Origin: Betaproteobacteria bacterium
Lineage (GTDB): Bacteria > Pseudomonadota > Gammaproteobacteria > Burkholderiales > Casimicrobiaceae
Reading direction: 5' to 3'
Length of the DNA: 10,773 bases
Assembly (NCBI GenBank): GCA_005883655.1
Contig: VBDA01000105.1
Span: 1-10,773 of the forward strand
Shown: piece after piece, positions 1 to 5,847 of the stretch
Numbering within the stretch: the stretch's first letter is position 1
How the letters are laid out: the number at the start of each line of letters is the position of its first letter
The notes under the pieces: model-generated
Told to the model about the DNA's origin: nothing
Seen by the model: only the letters and a program-made list of their open reading frames with translations
The model's database searches: none
Program-made: the position numbers and the translations under genes

Positions 1-213
1 TTCCTGCTGGCGGAACAAAACACCAATGTCGCGCTTCGATTCGCGGACTACGGTTACATTCTAGAAAACGGTCGCGTGGTGATGGATGGTGCGGCAGTCG
101 AGCTGGCCCGAAACGAGGACGTCAAGGAGTTCTACCTCGGCCTGTCAAGCGCCGGACGCAAGAGCTTCCGCGACGTGAAGCATTACCGCCGCCGCAAGCG
201 CTGGCTCGCTTGA
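1..213 (+). CDS. livF: LivF-type branched-chain amino acid ABC transporter ATP-binding protein, C-terminal part
   Basis: This is the C-terminal 70 residues of a cytoplasmic ATPase; the start lies before the window. The frame opens with FLLAEQN, equivalent to the LVEQN switch segment of LivF proteins, followed by the family pattern ADYGYILENGRVV and the end of the ATPase domain (NEDVKEFYLG). After it comes a basic tail with RRRKRW. In the family this subunit powers uptake of branched-chain amino acids or, in many Betaproteobacteria, of other organic acids. The TGA stop overlaps the TTG start of the next gene, so the two are probably cotranslated. A CoA ligase two genes downstream suggests the cargo may be an aromatic or aliphatic acid rather than an amino acid; that is inference. 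The Walker motifs are outside the window and cannot be checked. Confidence 0.9.
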   Translation, partial: FLLAEQNTNVALRFADYGYILENGRVVMDGAAVELARNEDVKEFYLGLSSAGRKSFRDVKHYRRRKRWLA

Positions 214-779
214 GCGAGACCGCGGCGGACCGCGTCAGAGCGCTCGAACGTTTCACGGCAATGCACTTCAGCCAGGATTGGTTCTCGCAGCACATCCCGA
301 TCTGGACTCGCCTGCTGCACGAATTCAAGGGCAAGGCCGGCCTTCGCATATTGGAAATCGGCACTTTCGAGGGCAGATCGACCTGTTGGCTGCTGGAGAA
401 CATCGTGACCGGCGAGGGCGCGCATATCGACTGCATCGATACTTTCGAAGGCGCCGAGGATATGGTTGCGCTCAAGCTCGACATGAGCAAAATGCGCGAC
501 GTATTCGAATCCAACATCGCGCCCTGGCGAGACCGGGTAACGGTCTATGCGGGCGAGAGCGCCGCGGTGCTTCGCGGTCTTTCAGGCCCGTTCGATCTCG
601 TGTATGTGGACGGTTCGCACCGCGCACCCGACGTGCTGGCGGATGCCGTGCTCAGCTGGCCGCTGCTGAAGGTTGGCGGCATCATGCTCTTCGACGATTA
701 TCTGTGGCAGCAGGACCCGCGGCCCGAGCATTGCCCGCGGCTGGGCATCGACAGCTTCCTTCGCTGTCAAAAGGGATAG
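210..779 (+). CDS. class I SAM-dependent methyltransferase (Methyltransf_24-like), ended by an in-frame TAG
   Basis: The 189 residues before the TAG carry the Rossmann-fold methyltransferase pattern. The SAM-binding motif I ILEIGTFEGRST is at residues 47-58, an acidic motif II at IDTFE (74-80), and FDLVYVDGSHRAPDVL (128-143) with KVGGIMLFDDY (154-164) is typical of the Methyltransf_24 group. The substrate cannot be named. The TTG start at 210 overlaps the livF stop (TTGA), as expected for coupled genes; an ATG at 261 is an alternative that would drop 17 residues. No strong Shine-Dalgarno sequence precedes either start. The TAG at 777-779 interrupts the frame just after GIDSFLRCQKG, and the matching C-terminus follows in the same frame. 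The gene is therefore a recent pseudogene, a readthrough gene, or carries a sequencing error. Confidence 0.8.
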   Translation: MSETAADRVRALERFTAMHFSQDWFSQHIPIWTRLLHEFKGKAGLRILEIGTFEGRSTCWLLENIVTGEGAHIDCIDTFEGAEDMVALKLDMSKMRDVFESNIAPWRDRVTVYAGESAAVLRGLSGPFDLVYVDGSHRAPDVLADAVLSWPLLKVGGIMLFDDYLWQQDPRPEHCPRLGIDSFLRCQKG

Positions 780-938
780 TTCGACGTCCTGCTTGCGCAA
801 TATCAGGTTGCGGTTCGCAAGCGCGCCGAGTATTCGCAGCCCGAACAAGACAGCGCGGACGCGCTCAAGAAGGAAGGCGGACCCACCCGCGACGCCAAGA
901 TCGTCTATGCCGGACCGAAGTTCACGTTCCGCCGCTAA
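780..938 (+). pseudogene. C-terminal remnant of the methyltransferase, in frame after the TAG
   Basis: After the TAG at 777-779 the same frame stays open for 52 codons to a TAA at 936-938. It begins FDVLLAQYQVAVRKRAEYS and ends YAGPKFTFRR. The Q-V-A-V-R-K segment after a run of hydrophobic residues is what I recall from the C-terminal end of Methyltransf_24-type enzymes, where it follows a GIDxFL segment like the one just before the stop. There is no start codon with a ribosome site of its own here. I therefore read this as the natural end of the upstream enzyme, not as a separate gene. A single change (for example CAG or TGG to TAG) would explain the interruption. The full frame from 210 would encode about 242 codons. 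Confidence 0.7.
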
Positions 939-1017
939 TGCGGCGAGCCGCCGCTGTTTGCTAGCGTTGACGCGGACGAGCAGGCGGCAATTGCCGCGGG
1001 CGGCGCTTAAGCGTTGC

Positions 1018-1021
1018 AGGA
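1018..1021 (+). promoter_or_regulatory. ribosome binding site of the PaaK-like ligase
   Basis: AGGA lies 7 bases before ATG 1029 and 4 bases before ATG 1026. The spacing favours ATG 1029 over the in-frame TTG at 1014, which itself lies upstream of this site. Confidence 0.5.
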
Positions 1022-1028
1022 CCTGATG

Positions 1029-2279
1029 ATGGCTGACTATTTCGACACACTCGAGACGCGTGACCCCGAATTGCGTGAGCGCGCGCAGCTCGCCGCGCTG
1101 CCCGCGCAGATCGCGCATGCCAAAGCGAACGCGCCGGCGTACGCAAAACTATTGGCCGACGTCGATCCGAGAGAGGTGAGCTCGCGTGCGGCACTGTCGC
1201 GGCTGCCGGTGGTGCGTAAGTCCGATCTGCAGGAGTTGCAGAGATCCGACCGACCTTTCGGTGGCCTCGTCACGGTTGCCTGGGGCGGCGCCACCCTGGT
1301 TTTCGCGTCGCCCGGTCCGATCTACGAACCCGAAGGCCGCGACGTGGACTACTGGCGTCTCGCCCGAGCGCTGCACGCGGCGGGATTCCGTGCCGGTGAT
1401 CTGGTGCACAACTGCTTTTCATACCACTTCACCCCCGGCGGTGCCATGCTGGAGAGCGGTGCCCACGCGCTCGGCTGCACCGTCTTTCGCGGCGGCACCG
1501 GCCAGACCGAGCAGCAGCTCGAGGCGATGATCGACCTTCGTCCCGATGGCTATGTCGGGACGCCGTCGTTCCTCAAAATCATTCTGGAAAAGGCGGACGA
1601 ACGTCGGCTCGCCGTGCCGAGCCTTAGGAAAGCACTACTCTCCGGCGAGGCGGTTCCGGCATCGTTTCGAGACGCGCTCGGCGGGCGAGGAATTCGCGCC
1701 CACCAGGTTTATGCCACTGCCGACGTCGGTTCGATCGCGTACGAATCCGACGCGCGAGAAGGCTTGATCGTCGACGAAGGCGTGCTGGTCGAGATCGTGC
1801 GCGCGGGTACGGGAGATCCTGTGGCGGCGGGAGAGGTCGGCGAGGTCGTCGTCACGCTGCTGCGCAACCGGGACTACCCGCTGGTCCGCTTCGGCACCGG
1901 CGACCTCTCGGCAATCGTGCCATCTTCGTTGTCGGCCGCATCACCGTGCGGTCGCACCAACATGCGCATCAAGGGCTGGATGGGCCGTGCCGATCAGACG
2001 ACCAAGGTCAAAGGCATGTTCGTGCATCCGTCACAGGTTGCCGCTATCGTCGCGCGTCATCCCGGCATCGGCAAAGCGCGTCTGGTGGTCGACAACCCGA
2101 AGGGCGCCGATACGATGACTCTGCACGTCGAGGTCTCGGACGGCGATTCGTCTCCTCGCGAGGCGATCGTGGCAAGCATCCGCGAGGTCACCAAGCTTCG
2201 CGGCGAAGTGACGATACGCGCACCGGGCGAGCTCGCCAACGACGGCAAGGTGATCGACGACGTCCGGCGCTACGATTGA
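1029..2279 (+). CDS. PaaK-like phenylacetate-CoA ligase family protein (AMP-forming acyl/aryl-CoA ligase)
   Basis: This 416-residue protein matches the phenylacetate--CoA ligase family in length and order of motifs. Such enzymes adenylate a carboxylic acid with ATP and then form its CoA thioester in the cytoplasm. Visible landmarks are LPVVRKSDL (59-67) near the N-terminus, YATADVG (228-234) at the A5 position, RDYPLVRFGTGDL (281-293) at the A7/A8 region, KGWMGRADQTTKVKGMFVHPSQ (315-336) in the C-terminal hinge, and NDGKVIDDVRRYD at the end with the probable A10 lysine K407. The usual Ser/Thr/Gly-rich ATP loop is not canonical; FASPGPIYEPEG (92-103) occupies that region. The A5 acidic residue is Asp rather than the usual Glu. 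Position downstream of livF suggests it activates the acid imported by that transporter. The substrate is not known. ATG 1026 is an alternative start. Confidence 0.85.
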   Translation: MADYFDTLETRDPELRERAQLAALPAQIAHAKANAPAYAKLLADVDPREVSSRAALSRLPVVRKSDLQELQRSDRPFGGLVTVAWGGATLVFASPGPIYEPEGRDVDYWRLARALHAAGFRAGDLVHNCFSYHFTPGGAMLESGAHALGCTVFRGGTGQTEQQLEAMIDLRPDGYVGTPSFLKIILEKADERRLAVPSLRKALLSGEAVPASFRDALGGRGIRAHQVYATADVGSIAYESDAREGLIVDEGVLVEIVRAGTGDPVAAGEVGEVVVTLLRNRDYPLVRFGTGDLSAIVPSSLSAASPCGRTNMRIKGWMGRADQTTKVKGMFVHPSQVAAIVARHPGIGKARLVVDNPKGADTMTLHVEVSDGDSSPREAIVASIREVTKLRGEVTIRAPGELANDGKVIDDVRRYD

Positions 2280-2337
2280 CCGTTGCCGGGTGACCACCTC
2301 TAAGGCGCCGCAAGCGGAATAGACTTGGGGCGACCGA

Positions 2338-2399
2338 CCGGAACCTGCGGATGATGAGCCGCCGCACGGCTCGCCTCTCGGTCTTGCGGTCGGTTCCGG
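2338..2399 (+). other. inverted repeats between the ligase and crp/fnr genes
   Basis: CCGGAACC (2338-2345) can pair with GGTTCCGG (2392-2399). The loop holds a second hairpin, GAGCCG (2356-2361) with CGGCTC (2367-2372) around a 5-base loop. No T-run follows, so this is not a standard intrinsic terminator; it may be a factor-dependent end of the upstream operon or a structured leader of the regulator gene. The rest of the 180-base gap shows nothing else clear. Confidence 0.35.
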
Positions 2400-2431
2400 G
2401 ACGACTATCTCACCGGCTGCACGCTGCATCG

Positions 2432-2440
2432 TGCTACGAT
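2432..2440 (+). promoter_or_regulatory. candidate extended -10 promoter element for the Crp/Fnr gene
   Basis: TG, one base, then TACGAT (2435-2440) resembles an extended -10 element and lies 19 bases before the start codon. No good -35 box is seen at 16-18 bases upstream. The call rests on a 4-of-6 match and position only. Confidence 0.25.
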
Positions 2441-2459
2441 CTTCGCGGGGACTTTTACC

Positions 2460-3110
2460 ATGTCCAAAATCGCTCCCGCCACCAGCTCGCCGACGCCGCT
2501 CGCCGAGGAGACTTTGCGCGCGATCACCTCTACCGGCGTGGTTCGCAATTTCCCCAAGAACTCGATACTGATCAACGAGGGCGATACCGCCGATTCATTG
2601 TTCATCGTGCTCAGCGGGCGGGTGAAAGTGTTCGCAAGCAACGAAGCCGGCCGGGAAATCGTGCTCAGTTTTTTCGGCCCCGGCGAATACGTCGGCGAGA
2701 TGTCGCTCGACGGCAGTCCGCGTTCGGCCTCGGTGATGACCATGGAGCCGACGTCGTGCGCGATCGTCACTCGGGCCAACTTCCGCCAGTTCGTGCTCGC
2801 GCATCCCGAATTCGCGCTGCACTTGGTCGAAAAACTGATTCAGCGCGTGCGCATCACCACCGAGACCGTGAAGAGTCTGGCGCTGTCCGACGTCTACAGC
2901 CGGTTGGTCCGGCTCATCATGGCGTTGGCTATCGAGCGCGACGGGTCGCTGGTCGTTCCCGAGAGACTCACCCAGCAGGACATCGCCGAGCGTGTCGGCG
3001 CTTCGCGCGACATGATCAGCCGCCTGTTCAAGGATCTGGTCGCGGGCGGTTATCTCAGCATCAAGGATCGAACCATAACCGTCCTGAAAAAGCCGCCGTC
3101 TGGGTGGTGA
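2460..3110 (+). CDS. Crp/Fnr family transcriptional regulator
   Basis: A 216-residue cytoplasmic DNA-binding regulator. Residues about 20-125 form a cyclic-nucleotide-binding-type beta barrel, with GEMSLDGSPRSAS (79-91) at the phosphate-binding cassette; R88-S89 match the Arg-Ser pair that contacts cAMP in E. coli CRP. A dimerisation helix follows (about 120-145). The winged helix-turn-helix is TQQDIAERVGASRDMISRLF (171-190). The recognition helix has R183, D184 and R188 where CRP has R180, E181 and R185, so a CRP-like half-site with some divergence is plausible. The N-terminal cysteine cluster of Fnr is absent (the only cysteine is C100), so it is unlikely to be an iron-sulfur oxygen sensor. 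Start ATG 2460 has GGGGA (2447-2451) 8 bases upstream. The gene stands alone; its targets and ligand cannot be read from the window. Confidence 0.92.
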   Translation: MSKIAPATSSPTPLAEETLRAITSTGVVRNFPKNSILINEGDTADSLFIVLSGRVKVFASNEAGREIVLSFFGPGEYVGEMSLDGSPRSASVMTMEPTSCAIVTRANFRQFVLAHPEFALHLVEKLIQRVRITTETVKSLALSDVYSRLVRLIMALAIERDGSLVVPERLTQQDIAERVGASRDMISRLFKDLVAGGYLSIKDRTITVLKKPPSGW

Positions 3111-3158
3111 GACCCGACGGCAAGAGCCGCCGTCTAGCTAATAGACTCTTGCCGTCGG
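3091..3158 (+). repeat. repeat and hairpin cluster at the end of the Crp/Fnr gene
   Basis: CCGACGGCAAGAG (3114-3126) is a perfect 13-base inverted repeat of CTCTTGCCGTCGG (3146-3158), with a 19-base loop. An 11-base direct repeat AGCCGCCGTCT occurs at 3091-3101, inside the last codons of the regulator gene, and at 3125-3135, inside the hairpin. The GACGGC in the left arm (3116-3121) therefore has three possible GCCGTC partners: 3095-3100, 3129-3134 and 3151-3156. No T-run follows on either strand, so this is not a classic intrinsic terminator. It may act as a 3' stabilising or factor-dependent termination structure. Confidence 0.6.
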
Positions 3159-3296
3159 CAAAAGTCGCTGCCCCGCTGGTAGACCCTTCGCGGTCCTGGT
3201 GCGGGTCAGGCGAGCACCCGTGAATTTTCTGCAATCCCGTGCCGGAATCCTCCGCCGCGTCGCGCAGCGGCGTGGCGCTAGAGTGGGCGCATCCGA

Positions 3297-3327
3297 CGGC
3301 GAATGATCGCCGCCGGTCAATCGGCGG
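3297..3327 (+). other. two overlapping small hairpins in the leader of the 3380 gene
   Basis: CGGCGA (3297-3302) pairs with TCGCCG (3307-3312) around a 4-base loop. CCGCCG (3310-3315) pairs with CGGCGG (3322-3327) around a 6-base loop. The two stems share bases 3310-3312, so they cannot both form completely. They lie about 50-80 bases before ATG 3380. In a GC-rich leader such hairpins can arise by chance. Confidence 0.3.
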
Positions 3328-3368
3328 GCCCCATAGGCATGCGGTCCGCCGCGAAGCCCACCAGCACG

Positions 3369-3373
3369 AGGAG
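3369..3373 (+). promoter_or_regulatory. ribosome binding site of the small membrane-anchored protein
   Basis: AGGAG six bases before ATG 3380 is the best ribosome site in this part of the window. It decides the start of the gene against an in-frame GTG further upstream at 3239. Confidence 0.7.
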
Positions 3374-3379
3374 TCTGCC

Positions 3380-3700
3380 ATGTCCAAACCGAGACGATCT
3401 TATTCCAGCAGGAAGCGATTGCTGGCGTCGGTAAAGGTCGCGGCCTTGCTAGCCGCACTGGGATTTGTCACCGTGGTTCTCGAGCAGCCGCGACTGACCG
3501 CTTCGCCCACAAGCCCGAGAACATCGATCGAGCAGCTCTATCCCACCGATGCGGGCAGCGCGCCGCTGACTCGTTCGATGTCCGAACCGGCGGCTTCGGG
3601 GAAGTCGCAGCTACCGGCGTCGGAACATCTGCCGGCATATTTTCCCGGTCAGTTTGCGCCGCCGGGCGGCGAAGTCGAGCCGCAGCCGCCGACGTTCTGA
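3380..3700 (+). CDS. small membrane-anchored protein of unknown function
   Basis: A 106-residue protein that I do not recognise. The N-terminus is strongly basic (KPRR, RKR), followed by one hydrophobic segment at about residues 14-34 with no lipobox cysteine and no clear signal peptidase site. This suggests a single-pass protein with its N-terminus in the cytoplasm and the rest outside the inner membrane; cleavage after the segment is possible. The remaining 70 residues are rich in Pro, Ser, Thr and Ala, look disordered, and end QPPTF. No catalytic motif is visible. The strong ribosome site at 3369-3373 and the coding-like frame support a real gene. It ends 7 bases before the convergent lipoprotein gene. 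Nothing around it shows its role. Confidence 0.65.
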   Translation: MSKPRRSYSSRKRLLASVKVAALLAALGFVTVVLEQPRLTASPTSPRTSIEQLYPTDAGSAPLTRSMSEPAASGKSQLPASEHLPAYFPGQFAPPGGEVEPQPPTF

Positions 3701-3707
3701 TCGCGGG

Positions 3708-4172
3708 TCATGGTTTTGCGCAATCGCAGGCGTCTGCGCCCTTGTCGAAGACGATTCGCCATTGGCCTGGCGCCTCCCGTCGCCAGATCGAGGTGAAGGT
3801 CGCGAACAACTTGCCGGAGGGATCGCGCACCGGACCGGTGCTCAAGGCAAGCTCGCCTGATTCCAGCACCTCTACCTGCTCAGGCTGCCACGAGAACGGT
3901 GCCTCGGTCTTTTCGAAAAACCGCCGCCATGCGTCGGCCACTCGTTGCTTGCCGCGAAGCGCCGTGGATCCCGAAAAGAAAACGGCGTCGTCGGACAGAA
4001 ACGACTTGAAAGCTATGTAATCGCGGTCGGCCATGGTCTTGGCAAATGCGCGTTCGACGTCGGCGACCTCTCTTCCTGCGCGGAGCGTGCCAGGCGGCGA
4101 CAGCGCGGCGCACGCGCTCAGCATCGCGGCACAAAGCAGCGAGGCGAGGACCGGTGCTGGCCAAAGTGGCAT
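3708..4172 (-). CDS. lipoprotein with NTF2/SnoaL-like (DUF4440) domain
   Basis: A 154-residue protein with a short lipoprotein signal peptide: a hydrophobic stretch ending in the lipobox L-S-A-C, with C21 as the probable lipidated residue. The mature part fits a cone-shaped NTF2-like fold of the DUF4440/SnoaL type: an opening helix VERAFAKTMADRDYIAFKSF, then LSDDAVFFSGS, a loop with GKQRVADAWRRFF, and closing strands ending SIWRREAPGQWRIVFDKG. In such families the domain may bind a small ligand or act as an isomerase or hydrolase; no specific reaction can be assigned. It is likely anchored at the periplasmic face of a membrane. ATG 4172 is chosen; an in-frame TTG at 4181 would add three residues. 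It lies 134 bases downstream of gabD and may have its own promoter. Confidence 0.82.
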   Translation of the reverse strand: MPLWPAPVLASLLCAAMLSACAALSPPGTLRAGREVADVERAFAKTMADRDYIAFKSFLSDDAVFFSGSTALRGKQRVADAWRRFFEKTEAPFSWQPEQVEVLESGELALSTGPVRDPSGKLFATFTSIWRREAPGQWRIVFDKGADACDCAKP

Positions 4173-4187
4173 CGGTGGCAATACGGC

Positions 4188-4193
4188 GTTATA
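4188..4193 (-). promoter_or_regulatory. candidate -10 box for the lipoprotein gene
   Basis: TATAAC on the minus strand is a 5-of-6 match to the -10 consensus, 15 bases before ATG 4172. It would give a very short leader. No convincing -35 box is found, so confidence is low. Confidence 0.25.
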
Positions 4194-4218
4194 CCCGCGG
4201 CGCGCGAGTTAGTACGCG

Positions 4219-4230
4219 GTCATCGATGAC
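4219..4230. promoter_or_regulatory. 12-base perfect palindrome upstream of the lipoprotein gene
   Basis: GTCATCGATGAC reads the same on both strands. It lies in the 134-base gap between gabD and the lipoprotein gene, about 26 bases upstream of the candidate -10 box, where an activator or repressor could sit. It is short enough to be chance. The rest of the gap shows only weak GC-rich hairpins without T-runs. Confidence 0.25.
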
Positions 4231-4306
4231 TGCGGCGTGCCCGGACGCGCGACGCATCGGAGCCGCCGACAGCCGCGGCGCAGCGTGCTTCGTGCGGGCA
4301 TTATCG

Positions 4307-5791
4307 TCAGATCCCGCCCATGCAGATATATTTCACCTCGACATATTCTTCGATTCCGTACTTCGATCCCTCGCGCCCCATGCCTGATTGCTTGACGCCG
4401 CCGAAGGGCGCCACCTCGGTGGTGATCAGCCCCGTGTTCACTCCGACCATGCCGTACTCGAGGGCTTCGGCAACGCGCCAGATACGTCCTACGTCGCGCG
4501 AGTAAAAATACGATGCGAGGCCGAACTCCGTGCGATTGGCGAGCTCGATCACTTCCTCGTCGGATTTGAAGCGGAACAAGGGCGCGACCGGGCCGAACGT
4601 CTCTTCGCTGAAAATTTTCATGTCCGCGGTCACGCCGGTGAGCACGGTCGGCTCGTAGAAGGTCCCGCCCAGCGCGTGACGCTTGCCGCCGACCGCCACC
4701 TTCGCCCCATGCGCGGTGGCATCGGCGACGTGCTCCTCCACCTTTTCCAGCGCTTCGCGATTGATCAACGGTCCTTGCGTAACGCCGGCTTCGATACCCG
4801 ACCCGACCTTGAGCGCTCGCACACGCTCGGAAAGCTTCGCCGCAAACGCGTCATAGACCTTGTCATGCACGAACAGGCGGTTGGCGCAGACGCAGGTCTG
4901 CCCCGTATTGCGGTACTTGGAAATGATGGCGCCTTCGGCCGCGGCGTCGAGGTCGGCGTCGTCGAAAACGATGAAGGGCGCGTTGCCGCCGAGCTCGAGC
5001 GAAATCTTCTTGACCGTCGGTGCAACCTGCTTCATCAGCACCCGGCCGATTTCGGTCGAGCCGGTGAAGGAGAGCTTGCGAACGGTGGGATTCGATGTCA
5101 TCTCACCACCGATCGCCGACGACTTGCCGGTGATCACATTGAGGACGCCGGGCGGAAAGCCCGCGCGCGCGGCAAGCTCGGCCAGCGCCAGCGCCGAAAG
5201 CGGCGTCGCCAGCGCCGGCTTGATCACCACCGTGCAGCCGGCCGCAAGCGCGGGCGCGACCTTGCGGGTGATCATCGACGACGGAAAGTTCCACGGTGTG
5301 ATCGCTGCACAGACGCCGATCGCTTGCTTGATCACTACCAGGCGGCGGTCGTTGCCGATCGTCGGGATGACGTCACCGTAGACCCGCTTCGCTTCCTCCG
5401 CGAACCATTCGCAATATCCGGCGCCGATGGTGATTTCACCCTTGGACTCGGTCAGCGGCTTGCCCTGCTCGCTGGTCAGGATGAGGGCGAGATCGTCCGC
5501 GTGCATGAGTTGAAGCTCGGACCACTTGCGTATGATCGCCGAGCGCTCCTTGGCCGTCTTGTCGCGCCACGCCGGCCACGCCCGGTCCGCCGCCTCGATG
5601 GCGCGCGCGGTCTCCGCCGCGCCCATCATCGGCCCGGTCCCGATTTTTGCCGCGGTTGCAGGGTTGACGATGTCAAACGTTTCGCCCGAGTCGGCATCGC
5701 ACCAGCGGCCGTCGATGTAGCATTGGTTCTTAAGCAGGGCCGCGTCCTTGAGGGGAAGCGGCCGACGGCGTTCAGAAGTGTCGGGGGCCAT
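4307..5791 (-). CDS. gabD: NAD(P)+-dependent succinate/glutarate-semialdehyde dehydrogenase (GabD type)
   Basis: A 494-residue cytoplasmic aldehyde dehydrogenase of the usual GabD length. It oxidises succinate semialdehyde to succinate (4-aminobutyrate breakdown); close relatives use glutarate semialdehyde (lysine breakdown). Visible key residues are N168 in ITPWNFP, K191 in VVIKPA for cofactor binding, the general base E266 in LELGG, and catalytic C300 in GQTCVCANR. The second cysteine C302 is typical of this subfamily and can form a redox-sensitive disulfide in some homologues. SEETFGPV and PFGGVKQSGMGREG near the C-terminus fit the family. ATG 5791 is chosen over an in-frame TTG at 5806 because AGGAG sits 6 bases before the ATG. 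It follows the DMT permease by 56 bases and may be cotranscribed with it. No 4-aminobutyrate transaminase gene is in the window. Confidence 0.93.
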   Translation of the reverse strand: MAPDTSERRRPLPLKDAALLKNQCYIDGRWCDADSGETFDIVNPATAAKIGTGPMMGAAETARAIEAADRAWPAWRDKTAKERSAIIRKWSELQLMHADDLALILTSEQGKPLTESKGEITIGAGYCEWFAEEAKRVYGDVIPTIGNDRRLVVIKQAIGVCAAITPWNFPSSMITRKVAPALAAGCTVVIKPALATPLSALALAELAARAGFPPGVLNVITGKSSAIGGEMTSNPTVRKLSFTGSTEIGRVLMKQVAPTVKKISLELGGNAPFIVFDDADLDAAAEGAIISKYRNTGQTCVCANRLFVHDKVYDAFAAKLSERVRALKVGSGIEAGVTQGPLINREALEKVEEHVADATAHGAKVAVGGKRHALGGTFYEPTVLTGVTADMKIFSEETFGPVAPLFRFKSDEEVIELANRTEFGLASYFYSRDVGRIWRVAEALEYGMVGVNTGLITTEVAPFGGVKQSGMGREGSKYGIEEYVEVKYICMGGI

Positions 5792-5797
5792 GGAGTT

Positions 5798-5802
5798 CTC
5801 CT
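5798..5802 (-). promoter_or_regulatory. ribosome binding site of gabD
   Basis: AGGAG on the minus strand, six bases before ATG 5791. It rules out the upstream in-frame TTG at 5806, which would place the start before the site. Confidence 0.75.
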
Positions 5803-5847
5803 GCAACGTTTGACACGGGAAGCTGTGTCCGACTGGCGAACCAATGA

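Noticed and set aside
278..964. Long Arg-rich open frame on the plus strand overlapping the methyltransferase
   Set aside because: Composition is typical of an out-of-frame shadow; the methyltransferase frame carries the real motifs. A frame running across the TAG is not by itself evidence for a second gene.
939..1010. Open stretch of 23 codons in the methyltransferase frame after its TAA, ending at TAA 1008-1010
   Set aside because: It has no start codon or ribosome site and is too short to tell from chance. The palindrome at 984-997 inside it has no loop and no T-run.
2351..3223. 290-codon plus-strand open frame overlapping the Crp/Fnr gene
   Set aside because: It is an Arg-rich shadow of the regulator, which has a good start, ribosome site and complete family motifs.
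3279..3284. TAGAGT as a -10 box for the 3380 gene
   Set aside because: There is no supporting -35 element and the distance to the start is about 95 bases; the match is too weak to report as a promoter.
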